A DNA stretch of 64,000 nt from Tricholoma matsutake (taxonomy: Eukaryota; Basidiomycota; Agaricomycetes; Agaricales; Tricholomataceae), in the NCBI GenBank assembly GCA_026075535.2, contig AP026546.1:1922001-1986000 (forward strand). Direction: 5' to 3'. This document shows positions 31,412-43,510 of this stretch, piece after piece. The translations under genes were made by a program, and so were the position numbers. The notes under the pieces were generated by a model, which ran no database searches, had not been told where the DNA came from, and saw only the letters and a list, made by a program, of their open reading frames with translations. The first letter of the stretch is position 1. Every line of letters starts with the position of its first letter.

Positions 31412-33635
31412 TTTTTTTTTTTTTTTTTTTTTGGATCAGAATTTATAACGCGGGGCTCGAACGCAGTCCGCGGAGCAAGGTACAAACTTGGGTACTACTT
31501 TATCTACGCGTTCCCCTCGCCCATCTCCCACTCAGGTCCCCGTTTTAGCCACTTTAGGCGGGCAGTGCCACAGACGTTGGCCTCTCAGCCAGGAAAGGCA
31601 ATAATCTGGAGGGGGCGCCCCCCCCTCCCGAAGTTAGCCATTAGATCGCCCGCTGGAGCAAATGGTCCCCCAGCCACATGTCCAACCGAGGCCAGACCAG
31701 GTGCAGCAGTGTTAATTCACCATAAATCCCCCCTTGCGGGAGGAATAACCGTTTGCGTTTTTCCAGCCAACGAGGATTGACCACCCCAGATGAATGAGGT
31801 GGACCATCACCGTGTTGTGCATGAGTGACAGTAACAAGGCGGGTGGTTGTTCACCTGGTTATTCACTGTGACCGCCGTAAGTAGGGGGCCGAGACCCCCC
31901 TCGAGCAAATGCACCCATGTGCACGCACTCGATGACATCATCCCCCCCGCAGTGGGGGGAAGGTATAGGGAAGCAACACCATGTCACCATCCCAATAGTG
32001 GCCACCAGTTACTTGGTGCCCGTGAACGTAGAGGGGGATAGCCCCCTGTACTAGTTGCAGTGCTGCTGTCCACGAGGACCTCGAGGACAACGGCGCCGTG
32101 CTGGGGACGAGGGTTCCCCAGATTGAGGCTCAGATTGAGCGGTGTGCACCGCCGCGTAGGAAGCCCGGAAGGCTGCCGGAGACGTGAGGTCGAGAGGTGT
32201 CGGAACGGCTGCTAGTTCCACCGACATCGTCTCAGACAGTCGCCAGGTGGTCGTGAATAACTCCCAGGCCATTTGGCGCCATGCGTTGCTCTCTGCAGGG
32301 GGAACGGCGGATGTACGGACGGTACCAACGAACATGGTCATCGCGTCGAGTTGGTGTAGCATGGCATGAGAGGTGGCTTTGATTTCCAGCCTCTCATTCA
32401 CAGATAACGGCACTTCGTCCTCCACCAGCTCAGGGATGGGGGGCAAAGGCAGTAACGGGGCAGGGGATGCCTCCGGATAGAAGAGCTCAGCAATGCCGAG
32501 CTCCTGCGTGTACATGTCCTCGCGTTCGAGACTGCGAGTCCATCGTTTATGTGCGACATGGACGTCCTGCGCCCACAGCACACGGTCGATCGTTTGCCTC
32601 GAGGCCAGCTTGGGGCTGCTCTCGGCGTAATTGAGGGCCTCTTGCATAGCAAGAGAGTCCTCGTCATCCTCAGGGTCGGAGAGGTCCTCTCCAGCCCATA
32701 GATCTCTAACTGCCTGTAGGGCAGTAGCTACACCCGGATCGTCGTGATCGTACCGGGTGTTGTAGTCTTGGACGCCATCGTCATAGATGTCGCCCGTAAT
32801 CAGGGAGGGGTTGTGTAGACCCCAACGTGGTGTTTGGTCTCTAGTTCGCCGTTTAGGCATTGAGAGGAAGTTAATGCTTGTAGATGATGGTAAAAATCGA
32901 AATACGTAGCGTGCTATCGATAACGGGTGATCCCTTATCTCTATTCTGGGTCCACCCGATACTGCCTCCGAACGCTCCGAGGGGGAACAGGCCGCACAAC
33001 CTGTAGCCCGGTGGGAGAAGATTGAACCCGGGTCATAACACCCCAGAGGAGTGAGCACCGGAGGTAGAGGGATAGTGGTGAGAAGCGGCCACCGAGGTGT
33101 AGGCCTAGCCGCTAGGGGGCACCATCGCCCGGCCCCTTTTAACGATGGTGTATTCCAGCGGGTAGTCAGTGTAGCATGTCTCTAGTAATAGAAACTCACA
33201 GAGCATGGAGGCTGGAAGCCTCCCAGACGACCAGCAGTCCAGTGATAATGTCCCTCCTCCCTAAGCCAGACCTCCCCCACCTAGACGAGTGTGACGACTT
33301 GGGCGAGCGTTGAAGCAGGCATCCCACACCCACTCTAAGCCTCCAGAGGGACCTAGACTACTCTTTCATAGACAACACTCACCTAGTCAGGATCCTCGAA
33401 GCCCAGGAGAACGAGACGAATAGCAGCCATTGTCAAAAACAATGACCGGGGCATCCACGGAGATCGGATGGAGGGATCTCTTAGCAAATCAGGGCAAGCC
33501 TGGAGACGCCGAGAGCGTTCGTGATGGTGAAATCCGATCGAAAATCGGACAGAAATTGGAGTCTCGACGTTGCTACCAACATCGAGCAGGAGTGTTTACC
33601 ACTGTTTATAGTGGTTGTAACAAGTCAAGGAGCTG
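31412..33635 (-). mobile_element. N8, subfamily A N element in L-C
   Basis: Poly(T) 31411-31432 then GGATCAGAATTTATAACG, the subfamily A variant terminus. The TSD TCTCCTCGCCCTT is perfect (31399-31411 and 33636-33648). The 5' end is at about 33633. It holds an intact ORF (32860-32051). The priming site ends CCCTT, as for N4 and N12. Confidence 0.93.
32051..32860 (-). CDS. N8 protein, subfamily A, 269 aa, function unknown
   Basis: Starts MPKRRTRDQTPRWG at 32860, using the ATG shared with N3 and N11 rather than the longer in-frame extension from the leader. It has the same domain order as the N3 product, with a slightly shorter acidic tract (DLSDPEDDEDSL). The core FVGTVRTSAVPPAESNAWRQMAW and the tail SSPARRRCPRGPRGQQ are kept. 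No enzyme motif is seen. Confidence 0.74.
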   Translation of the reverse strand: MPKRRTRDQTPRWGLHNPSLITGDIYDDGVQDYNTRYDHDDPGVATALQAVRDLWAGEDLSDPEDDEDSLAMQEALNYAESSPKLASRQTIDRVLWAQDVHVAHKRWTRSLEREDMYTQELGIAELFYPEASPAPLLPLPPIPELVEDEVPLSVNERLEIKATSHAMLHQLDAMTMFVGTVRTSAVPPAESNAWRQMAWELFTTTWRLSETMSVELAAVPTPLDLTSPAAFRASYAAVHTAQSEPQSGEPSSPARRRCPRGPRGQQHCN

Positions 33636-34481
33636 TCTCCTCGCCCTTGAGAAATGAAATATTTCAGACTTGTCATGTTCGAGGACAAGCCCGAGGGAGG
33701 TGAACGCCTGGAATATCCAGCCATACGCTTTTTTAAGCAAGGGGAGGTTATCCTCCAGCTGTGGAGAGCGGGCGATGAGAGTGCCATCGTCCACATACGA
33801 CATGAGATCGACATCTCTGCCGATTTCGCTCCTTCTGAAGAGCTTCATAATGGGCGTTAAATATAACGCCGATAAGACAGGGGACAAAGCAGAGCCTTGA
33901 CCCACTCCCACATCGGCTGCAAATGAGCCAGATGAGAAAGTGTTCCATTTGTAGGTCGTTCTGCGACCGACTAGATATGAACGGAAGAAGTTCACTACTT
34001 GCGCAGGGAACCCCGACCAAGAAATGATCTCCAGCAGAACCTGGTGGTTCAAGGAGGGGAAGAATTGAGCGATGTCGAAAGCGACAACACTCGTTTTGAG
34101 TCCTTTAGCCCATCCTGCCCTGACAAGATGGGTGAGGTAGATTCCTGCATCCTCAGTGGAACGCTGGGCGACACCCCTGAACTGGGTTTGCTCGAAGGCC
34201 TCGTGTGCTACACCGTCGAATTGAAGTCGCCTCGACAACATCTTTTCGACTAATTTGCCCAGAGTGTTCAGAAGCACGATGGGCCTGAACGACTTAGGGG
34301 TAGAGTAATTAGGTTTCCCTGGCTTCGGGATAATAACCGACAGGGATTCCTTAAAGTGAGCCGGCCAGTGGCCAGCAGTGATGCACGCCTCAGCAATGCG
34401 GGTTATGAGCCCTGCCACTTCTGGGTTGGTGCACCAGTGTTTAAGGTGCGACCATGTAACATGATCGGGCCCTGGAGCGCA

Positions 34482-35190
34482 CTCCTTGACTTGTTACAAC
34501 CACCATAAATAGTGGTAAACACTCCTGCTCGATGTTGGTAGCAACGTCGAGACTCCAATTTCTGTCCGATTTTCGATCGGATTTCACCATCACGAACGCT
34601 CTCGGCGTCTCCAGGCCTGCCCTGATTTGCTAAGAGATCCATCCATCCGATCTCCGTGGATGCCCCGGTCATTGTTTTTGACAATGGCTGCTATCTGTCT
34701 CGTTCTCCTGGGCTTCGAGGATCCTGACTAGGTGAGTGTTGTTTATGAAAGAGTAGTCTGGGTCCCTCTGGGGGCTTAGAGTGGGTGTGGGATGCCTGCT
34801 TCAACGCTCGCCCAAGTCGACACACTCGTTTAGTTGGGGGAGGTCTGGCTTAGGGAGAAGGGACGTTATCACTGGATTGCTGGTTGTCTGGGAGGCTTCT
34901 AGCCTCCATGCTCTGTGAGTTTCTATTACTAGAGACATGCTACACTGACTACCCATTGGAATACACCATCGTTAAAAGGGGCTGGGCGATGGTGCCCCCT
35001 GGCGGCTAGGTCGTCACCTTGGTGGCCGCCACTCTCCACCAACTCTCTACCTCGGGTGCTCACTCTTCTAGGGTGTTATGACCCAGGTTCAATATTCTCC
35101 CACTAGGCAGCAGGATGTGTGGCTTGCTCGCCCCCTCGGAGCGTTCGGAGGCTGGATCGGGTGGACCCGGAATGTAGATAAGGGACCAGC
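34482..35190 (+). mobile_element. N9, 5' leader only, 3' end deleted
   Basis: Starts at the common 5' end (here ACTCCTTGAC, the only copy without the preceding G) and matches the N11 leader through TGTAGATAAGGGACCAG. It then joins L-D RNase H sequence at about 35188-35193. There is no ORF, 3' end or poly(A). It marks one end of a deletion that also removed the L-C 5' half, the L-D 3' end and the N6 centre. Confidence 0.87.
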
Positions 35191-38100
35191 CATCTGCCCA
35201 CGGAGATCTTGGTAGATGTAGCTACATCGTGAGCCATCTTGTGTATGTTCCACTCAAATTTCGAGGGGACATGCCAGAATGTTACATTCCTCTCCTCGTC
35301 CCCAGCTAGCCAGGGACGAAGGGAGCGACAAGCGTCCAGGGCGAAGATTTGCCCAGAGCGTGGTTTTGGATCGATTAGGGACTCAATGCCCGTAGTAGAA
35401 TCCGAAAAGATCACCAACTTTTTGCAACCTCTGCTGCACGCAGCCGAGACGCCTAGTTGGAGAGCGAAGAGTTCGACTTCCGGGGGGGTTCTCCTCCCAG
35501 AGGCTGAGACAACGCGATCCACCTGTTCTCCCTGTCCAAAGACAAGAGCGCAGGCGACAGCTTGAAATTTGGCATCTGTGGGCACCGAAGCGTCCACTGC
35601 AATGACGAGAGTGTCAGCCTCAACCTGGGCAGAGGCCCAGGCCTTGTCAAGGTCACTCCTGTAAGAATTCCTCGCTCCCTCCTCCTTAGAGGTGAGGCGA
35701 TGAGAGAAGAAGCGAGTGGGGAATAGATCCTTCACTCTATTTCCAGGTGTGTTTTCGTCCCCGAAGGGGTCGAATTCATCGCCTGGTACGAGGGCCAAGG
35801 CTGCAGCCGAAGCGACAGATGGCCCTTGTAGGGTGAATGTGTCGAGCACGTTCCCTCCCCAGAGTCCTAGCTCATGAGAGTGGGTAGTACCGACGTGATT
35901 AGGCCCTAAGATAGCTCTTAGGGGGTGTGATGGAGCCAAAAGAGGGGTTCTGAATACCCCCCTGTCGACTAAACGGCGCAGTAACAGCTGCATGGGCAGC
36001 AGTCCAGCGATACTTTCCAGGCCACCAATCGGGGTGGTTCTGAATGCACCGAGGATCCAACGTGCAGCAATGGACTGCACTTGGGCCAACGTTTTGATGA
36101 CACCTTTGACGCGAGCGCCTTTAAAGTGCCAGAGTCTAAGTCCATATGTCATAATAGGCACGACACATGAACGGTACAGGAGGTGTTTCTGCATAGGGGT
36201 TAGCCCTCTGACAGAATTGCCGAGCATTCCCATCGCCCTCGCAGTAGTGAGGGCTTTGGTGGAGTAGAACTGCGTGTGCTCCTTGAAAGAGAGTTTGCGG
36301 TCGAAGAAGAAACCGAGGGACCTCCAGGTGACCTTGGGTTTGAGGGGGGTGTTGCCCGTGTACGGAGCAAAGCCGAGATCGATGGGAAGGGGAGTGAATC
36401 TCCTCGCCCTTGAGAAGTGGAATATTTCGGACTTGTCGTGTTCAAGGACAAGCCCGAGGGAGGTGAACGCCTGGAAAATCCAGCCATACGCTTTCTTAAG
36501 AAGGGGGTGATTATCCTCCAACTGTGGGGAGCGAGCGATGAGGGTGCCATCGTCCACATAAGACATGAGATCGACATCTCTGCCGATTTCACTTCTTCTG
36601 AAGAGCTTCATGATGGGCGTCAAATATAACGCTGATAAGACAGGGGACAGGGCCGAGCCTTGACCCACTCCCACATCGGCTGCAAAGGAGCCAGATGAGA
36701 AAGTGTTCCACTTGTAGGTCGTCTTACAACCGACTAGATATGAGCGGAAGAAGTTTACTACTTGCGCAGGAAACCCCGACCAAGCAATGATCTCCAACAG
36801 AACCTGGTGGTTCAAGGAGGGGAAGAACTGAGCGATGTCGAAAGCGACAACACTCATTTTGAGCCCTTTAGCCCATCCTGCTCTGACCAGGTGGGTAAGG
36901 TAGATTCCTGCGTCCTCAGTGGAACGCTGGGCGACGCCTCCAAACTGATTTTGCTCGAAGGCCTCGTGTGTGACACCGTCGAACTGAAGTCGCCTAGACA
37001 ACATCTTTTCGACTAGTTTGCCCAGAGTGTTCAATAGCACGATAGGCCTGAACGACTTTGGAGTGGAATAGTTCGGTTTCCCCGGTTTCGGGATAATGAC
37101 CGACAGGGATTCCTTAAAGTGAGCTGGCCAGTGGCCAGCAGTGATGCACGCCTCAGCAATGCGGGTGATGAGCCCTGCCACTTCTGGGTTGCTACACCAG
37201 TGTTTTAGGTGCGACCACATAACATGATCGGGACCTGGAGCGGAACGGGAGGAACACGCATTTAGCGCTTCTTTCATTTCCATGACGGAGAACGAGATCC
37301 AAGCCCTTTCAGGCACCGGATCAAGTCCATCAAGAATGCTCAGATCCACTACTCGATCTGATGCAGCATTATAGGACCCATCAAGGGCAGCCCAAAGAGA
37401 GTCCAGATCATTACAAGGTTCTCCCCGATAGGAGATCGCCTCGTACGATGGGAGGTTACGTTGACGAGTCCAGGACATTAGATCCCAGGGTCGTCTATTC
37501 ATCGTAGCCACTTCTTGGATACGGTCATCAAAGAAGTCATGCTTAGCGTGTCGCATGACTTTCCTGTAATGCTTCCAGTCCTCCTCATCGCGGGAAGCTC
37601 TGTACGCGTCTAGGGCACCACTGCATTCGTCTGTCCACCAGCCTTTCGACAACTTGCCGAGGCGAGATTCCTTGGCATGGTCTTCCCATGCCTTGTTCAA
37701 AATCGTTGATAACGCCGAGACGACATCATCGATTTCTGCCGAAGTATCCCCGTGCCAATCTAGCCACGGAGTTAAAGCGGAGGAGACCGCATCCCGATAT
37801 GATGCTTCCTCCTCGGATCCTTTTTTGATGGACCACTTGGTAACCGGAACCAAAGATCCTGGGCCAGGTAGTACTAACGTCAGAGGGGCGTGGTCAGACG
37901 TTCCCCTGGCTTCAGGTACGATCTCGCAGTACAGTACAAATCTAAGATCTGTAGGTACGAACATCAGGTCGATCACTGTGGGGTGAAGGCCCTGTTGTGG
38001 GGGGAAGTGGGTAGGGCCCTCCACTACTGGTAGGGCTCTAGTCAGGCCTAATGCCGTAGCTGTCTCCACTAAGTGGTCAGCATGGATAGAGTGTTCAGGC

Positions 38101-38606
38101 CCCTGGGGATCCCAGGAGGCGTGCCTCATGTTAAAATCACCACACATGAAGTGTAAGCGAGGGATCATCATGACGTTCTCAAATAAGAGCGTGATGGCTG
38201 AGTGTTGGCTATCCGAGTAAACGTTAGCAAGTAGCATGACGTCCTCCCCTATTCCCAGTGAGAACAGAAGGATGTCACGATCGTCGATCAGATCTCGTCT
38301 GAGACCCGGCCTTAGATTAGCGATGCTGTTCGCAAAGTAGACGGCAACACGTGGAGGGGAGTCGATTCCCGATGGGCGCACTAAGGTTCCCCAGTTTGGG
38401 CTCATTGGTGCGCCTATGACTTCTTCCCCTTCCCTGTTGTGGGCAGAGGGGGCGTGTCTTATCAATCGCCAAGGAGGCTCTTGAATGAAAAGCAAGTCGT
38501 AGTCATCTACGAAATCTGCCAGTAAAGAGTCCATGTAACCCCAATTTCGATTTACATTTTGACTAAATACACGTAGCTGAGGGGTAGATCTAAGTCTGTC
38601 TCTCAT
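35191..38606 (-). pseudogene. L-D ORF2, complete to RNase H, 3'-truncated
   Basis: Starts MRDRLRSTPQLR and is open for about 1138 residues of genuine ORF2, then runs into N9 sequence (about 29 foreign residues to 35103). Endonuclease (QNVN, QEPPW, GDFNMRHASWD, SDH), RT (AFDIAQFFPSLN, YVDD) and RNase H catalytic AVDAS, EVELFALQL and IFSDS are all present. The last RNase H helix and the C-terminal Cys/His patch are lost. There are no internal stops. Confidence 0.88.
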
Positions 38607-40517
38607 TTACGTTCGGCCACCGCGTCCTGCGGGATGGTAAGCAGGAGGGGAGCGAGAGTTACGTCTCACACTCACCTCGTCATAGCGCGCTTTGATCCAA
38701 TCTCGGTCAAAGCGATGTCGCCAAAAGTTGCATTGACGATCGTCGGCTGCGTGATTTTTCCGGCAGTTAAGGCACCTAGCCGGGTGAGGACAGGCTGCCC
38801 CCTCTGGGGTAGCTGGAACAGGAGGGTTCGCCTTGGTGTTTCCCTTACAACACCCTGCAAGGGCACGATGGTGCTCCTTACGGTGTGGGCCTGCACAGAT
38901 CGGGCATTTGGTCTGTGGAGCTCTGCATGCTGGGGTGGGGTGACCCCACTTCCAGCATCGTTGGCAAAGAGGCAGCCCAGGGTTTGCCCTGGCAGCCCTA
39001 ACATAAGCGACGTAGCGTCCAAATTGGATGCCCCGACCGATGAGAGCCTTGGCTCGAGCACCGCTGACTGAGTCAGCGATGTTAAGGTAGACGGTGCACG
39101 TATCCGACATCTTCGAATCACGTACCACTCGGGGAGGGACTTGAAGCACTGTGAGGTCCGATATTCCGGACTTTCCCAAGTGTGCAATGACGACATCAGG
39201 CATTAGAGCCTTGTCGTTAGCGATATACGGCACATCGACCAGCTTGAGGTACGATGTGGATGTGGGTAACGCTGCGTCCACTTGCAACGCGAAGGGGAAC
39301 GCCTTGTGGGCAGCCTCCTTGAAACAACGAAGGTCCTCCTCAGAGGCAACGACGTCTGTAGCTACTGATAAGTTACCAGCATGCATTGATGCAGACTGGG
39401 CCACTAGCTTAGAGTGGTGCAGTCCGAGAGTGGTCCGGACATGGTCCAGGAAGTCAGCAGGGTTCGTCTCCGCCCCAAGGGGGGGACGAACGTGAACTAG
39501 GACCTGTCATCTCGACGGTCCATGTACAGTAGGTGAAGGCTTTGCAGCTTTCGGTTTGGAGGGGCCGACATGCTGCTGTATATCCGCCAGCTTGTCGGTA
39601 GGAAGTTCAGGGAAGGCCTTGGCTAATCGCACAAGGCCATCTATGGATGTGTTAGGTGTTCGCCCTCCAGGGAAGCGAGCAACCTGAGCAAAGGTCCCCC
39701 TGCCCGAGGGCCTGGTGGACCAGTTCACGGGGGGAGGAGGTCCTCGACCCCATGATGAAGAGACACCCCCTGTTGGGGGTTTAGGAAGAGGTCGAGCCCC
39801 TTTCGGGCCTTGAGTCCTCGAAGATTTGTGAGGGGGGGGGCATTGCCCATCCCATACCTCCAGGTAATCCACGTTGGGATTGTTGGTGACAGTGCCCGAC
39901 CTAGGTCGTTTGCTGCCCCCTGATAATCTGTCTATGGCTCCCCGGAGCGTAGCGCTTCCCGAGTCGCGATCAAAACCAGCCTCGGCAGCTGCTACCAGCA
40001 CCGAGCCCAGTTGTTCAGCAATGAGCTGCCGATCTTCAGCAGTTGGTCATCTGGATCCCATCCTGTTAAGAACAACTCGGAATCCTTCAGCATACTCTCC
40101 CAGGTCTTTGGCGAAGGTCTGGGGTCCACTCCAGTCATCGCTAGCCATCTCCGTGTCCTGAATGACGTGGGAGGAGAGATTATCGGCCACTTCATCAGCC
40201 CACGAAGCAGGTGTAGAAGGAGTAGCCGGAGGTGCAGGAGACGCAGTTACGTCTCTGGAAGATAGCGCTGGCACGCTGAATTGCTGTGCTCGCGGAGTGA
40301 CGATGCCTGCCCCATAGGGGGAGGGGGTTGGAGAGCCTCTTTGGGTCCTGTGAGGGCCCACTGAGGGTGCGTTCTGTGTGGATCTGTGGCTCGAAGAGAG
40401 CCGCAGGGAATCAATTGGGTCGTCGCCAGGAGTTCTGGGCGTACCGGATCTAGAGGGTCTCCCCTCGTCCATCGCCTCGCCCGATCTCCCCCCTCTTCTC
40501 GAGTGTGAATCTGACAT
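38607..40517 (-). pseudogene. L-D ORF1, CCHC protein with two stops
   Basis: Start MSDSHSRRGG at 40517; the span is 1911 nt, exactly 637 codons, with the run of 9 G (39832-39840) in frame. Two nonsense codons, TGA at 40047-40049 and 39507-39509, each replace CGA of L-A. All three knuckle clusters are intact. The stop TAA abuts the ORF2 ATG (TAAATG at 38604-38609). This is the best guide to the family ORF1 reading frame. Confidence 0.88.
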
Positions 40518-40642
40518 GCGTTGGTAAGACGCTGGTTGTACCGGATCGCTGAGATCGTAGACGGATTGAGCTGCAAAGTTGGAAAACGGTGTCGACGAAA
40601 ATTTTTTGTGGCTGTGCACCTCGCGGTAAGAAGACAAGAAGC

Positions 40643-41456
40643 GCCTATGTCTGGTTCGCTGTTTGGGCATTGAGAGAGTGTGTGTTAGTGCTAGTAGATG
40701 ATGGTAAGAATCAAAATACGCAGCGTGGAATCGATAACGCCTGGTCCCTTCTCTACATTCCGGGTCCACCCGATCCAGCCTCCGAACGCTCCGAGGGGGC
40801 GAGCAAGCCGCACCTCCTGCTGCCTAGTGGGAGAATATTGAACCCGGGTCATAACACCCTAGAAGAGTGAGCACCGGAGGTAGAGAGTTGGTGGAGAGTG
40901 GCGGCCACCAAGGTGTCGACCTAGCCGCCAGGGGGCACCATCGCCCGGCCCCTTTTAACGATGGTGTATTCCAACAGGTAGTCAGTGTAGCATGTCTCTA
41001 GTAGTAGAAACTCACAGAGCATGGAGGCAGGAAGCCTCAAAGACGACCAGCAGTCCAGTGAGAACGTCCTTCCCCCTAAGCCAGACCTCCCCCCGCTAAC
41101 CGAGTGCTTCTACTTGGGTGAGCGTTGAAGTAGGCATCCCACACCCACTCTAAGCCCCCATAGGGACCCAGACTACGGTTTCATAGACATCACTCACCTA
41201 GCCAGGATCCTCGAAGCCAAGGGGAACGAGACAGATAGCAGTCACTGTTGGAAACAATAACCGAGACATCCCCGGAGATCGGATGGACGGATCTCTTAGC
41301 AAATCAGGGCAGGCCTGGAGATGCCGAGAGCGTTCATGATGGTGAAATCCAATCGAAAATCAGACAAGAATTGGAGTCTCGACGTTGCTACCAACATCGA
41401 GCAGGAGTGTTTACCACTGTTTATAGTGGTTGTAACAAGTCAAGGAGCGATGTTTG
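40643..41456 (-). mobile_element. N6, 5' portion
   Basis: Minus strand: the common N 5' end near 41450, a leader of about 770 nt, then MPKQRTRHR, where L-D is inserted. After the 5' end the right TSD copy GAAGTCGAACTCTT (41457-41470) restores L-B RNase H. Leader hairpin 3 here is ATTGT/ACAGT with a U.G pair. Confidence 0.87.
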
Positions 41457-41885
41457 GAAGTCGAACTCTTCGCTCTCCGACTGGGCATGTCCGCTGCGTG
41501 CAGCAGGGGATGCAAAAAGTTGGTGATATTCTCAGACTCTACCACGGGCATCGAGTCCCTCATAGACCCAAAACCACGCTCTGGGCAAATCTTTGCTCTG
41601 GACGCTTGTTGCTCTCTTTGTCCCTGGCTAGCTGGGGACACGGAGAGAACTGTAACATTCTGGCATGTCCCCTCAAAGTTCGAGTGGAACATACATAAGA
41701 TGGCTCACAATGTAGCTACATCTACCAAGATCTCTGTGGGCAGACACCCGAGGATGTCTTTAGATTACCTTAAAAACCAGGTCGAAAAGGCCGTTTGTAA
41801 GGATTGGCACACCCGGTTCTCAGATCCAGCATATCGTGGACGGCATTTCTACCAACTCAAAGGAGTAGGTGGAAAACCGGTACTT
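41457..41885 (+). pseudogene. L-B ORF2, RNase H C-terminal part
   Basis: Continues L-B after N6: EVELFALRLGMSAACSRG, IFSDSTTGIESLIDPK, FWHVPSKFEWNIHKMAHNVA, to YQLKGVGGKPVL, where N10 is inserted. The remaining ORF2 codons, 3' UTR and tail of L-B are not found. Confidence 0.87.
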
Positions 41886-43510
41886 TTTTTTTTTTTTTTT
41901 CTTTGGGTCAAAAATTTATAATGCAGGGCTCAAACGCAGTCTGCAGAGCGGGGTACAAACTTGGGTACTACTCTATCTACGTGTTCCCCTTGCCCATCTC
42001 CCACCCAGGTCCCCATTTTAGCCACTTTAGGCGGGCAGTGCCACAGACGTTGGCCTCTCAGCCAGGAAAGGCAATAATCTGGAGGGGGAGCCCCCCCTCC
42101 CAAAGCTAGCCATTAGATCGTCAGCTAGTGCGGAACGGTCCCCCAGCCACATATCCAACCAAAGTCAGATCAGGCGCGGCCGTGTTAATTCACTGTAAAT
42201 CCCCCTTGCGGGAGGAATAACCGTCCGCATGTTCCCAGCCAATGAGGGTTGACCACCCCAGGTGAATGAGGTGGACCATCACTGTGCCTGCGCACAAGTG
42301 ATGAAAATGAGGTAGCTGGTTATTCACCTGGTTACTCACTGGAACTACCGTAGGCAGGGGGCCAAGGCCCCCCTCGAGCAAGTGCCAACACATGCACGCG
42401 CTCAATGACAACGTCCCCCCTGCAGCGGGGAGAAGGTGTAGGGTGATGGCTAAGCATCATTGTCCCGATAGCAGCCACCACTCCTGTGATGGGCGTATAT
42501 GTGGAGGGGTGGTTCCCCTTTCGCTGCTGTGCTCGAGGACCTCGAGGACGACGGCAACGTGCTGGGGATGAGGGTTCCCCAGATTGAGGCTCTGATTGAG
42601 CTGCTAGCATCACCGCATAGGAAGCTCGAAAGGCTGCCAGAGACGTGAGATCGAGAGGTGACATGGCAGCTGCTAGTTCTGCCGACATCGTCTCAGACAA
42701 TCACCATGTGGCTGTGAATAATTCCCAGGCCATCTGACGCCATATGTTCCTCTCCGTAAGAGGGATGGCAGACACTCGGACGGTACCGACGAAAATCATC
42801 ATTGCCTCCAGTAGATGTAGAAAGCCATGAGAGGTGGCTGTTAATTCCGCCCTCTCATCTCTTGACAATGGAGGCTCATCCTCCACCAACTCTGGGATGG
42901 CAGATGAACCCGGTGAAGTGGGGAGGGGTGGCACAGATTGCTCCTGCTGCCCCTCTGGATAAAGGAGCTCAGTGATGCCGAGCTCCCGATTGATGGTGGA
43001 TGAACCCGGTGAAGTGGGGAGGGGTGGCACAGATTGCTCCTGCTGCCCCTCTGGATAAAGGAGCTCAGTGATGCCAAGCTCCCGATTGTTGTTGGCCTCA
43101 AGCCCAAGCTCGAGAGCCAGATTACTCGTATCGTTGGCCACCTGCTGTGACCACAAGACGCGGTTTATAGTCTCCTGCGAGGCTAGCTCGGTGAGACCTG
43201 GGATAAATTTGACGTTTCCGCCGATGGCAGAGTCGTCAACTTCTGATAGGTCGGAGGAGTCGTCCTGCGACCATAGGTTGTGGAGCTGGTTGTCCACATC
43301 AGAGTCCCATCTGCCCAGAGAGATGTGACCGAACTCTGGGAGATAGTCGTCATCGAAGTCTGCGATGTCAAAATTGGAGTGTAAGAGGGGGTCGCTGTGT
43401 GCCACCCAGTGTCGAATTCGCGCTCTACGGTTTGCAGAGGGCATTGAGGATGATTTAGCAAAGTAGATGACGGTAGAAGTCAAGATACGTAGCATGATAA
43501 CGATAACAGA
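41886..43510 (-). mobile_element. N10, subfamily B N element, 5' leader missing
   Basis: A poly(T)-type tract (41884-41904) and N terminus follow GGTACTT of L-B. The ORF is present in degraded form (43444 to about 42520) with about 66 nt of leader up to GATAACAGA. L-E begins there (poly(T) 43511). No matching 5' part or TSD is found; the next N leader on the far side of L-E (N13) is of the short subfamily and sits in Gypsy-2. Confidence 0.85.
42520..43444 (-). pseudogene. N10 protein gene, subfamily B, with stop and in-frame duplication
   Basis: Starts MPSANRRARIRHWV. An in-frame tandem duplication of 96 bp (42903-42993 and 42999-43089) repeats ELGITELLYPEGQQEQ and the Pro-rich linker. TGA at 42701-42703 replaces CGA in TTWRLSE. 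The C-terminal end is altered by a deletion after RGPRAQQR. Not functional as it stands. Confidence 0.85.

Larger units (their letters stand above)
27316..34480 (-). mobile_element. L-C, LINE copy lacking its 5' half
   Basis: Poly(T) about 27316-27329 then TGGGTCAAAAGTTTATAACG. L-C sequence is 27330-29172, 31043-31411 and 33636-34480, interrupted by N7, N8 and finally N9. It holds the 3' UTR, RNase H and RT back to PGPDHVTWSHL. The 5' part (RT N-terminus, endonuclease, ORF1) is missing beyond the N9 junction at 35190. No TSD can be found because the 5' end is deleted. Confidence 0.85.
27854..34480 (-). pseudogene. L-C ORF2, RT to RNase H, interrupted by N7, N8 and N9
   Basis: Minus strand: RT from about 34480 (PGPDHVTWSHLKHW, AFDIAQFFPSLN, GQGSALSPV, SYVDDGTLIARS), broken by N8 at FSRAR, continuing 31409-31043 (FTPLPIDLGFAPYTGNTP to IAARSILGA), broken by N7, then 29172-27854 with RNase H (AVDASVPTDAK, EVKLFALQL, IFSDSTMG) and the normal stop at 27854. 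TAC to TAA at about 28782 (in NSYRSDL) is a further stop. Confidence 0.85.
35191..40642 (-). mobile_element. L-D, LINE copy lacking its 3' end
   Basis: The 5' end (complement of CGCTTCTTGTC) is at about 40642, inserted in the N6 ORF after codon 9 or 10. ORF1 and most of ORF2 are present without internal insertions. The 3' side stops in RNase H at the N9 junction, so the 3' UTR and poly(A) are missing. It is very similar to L-A throughout. Confidence 0.87.
12489..41885 (+). mobile_element. L-B, autonomous LINE copy split by six N insertions
   Basis: The plus-strand L copy begins TCGCTTCTTGTC inside Gypsy-1 RT. Its own sequence is 12489-14465, 16334-16810, 19045-19887, 22136-23273, 25531-26316 and 41457-41885. 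N2 to N6 each have TSDs that restore L-B across the gap. N10 then interrupts RNase H and the true 3' end of L-B never reappears, apparently lost by the recombination described at L-E. ORF1 has three CGA-to-TGA stops and ORF2 several frameshifts, so this is an old copy. Confidence 0.88.
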
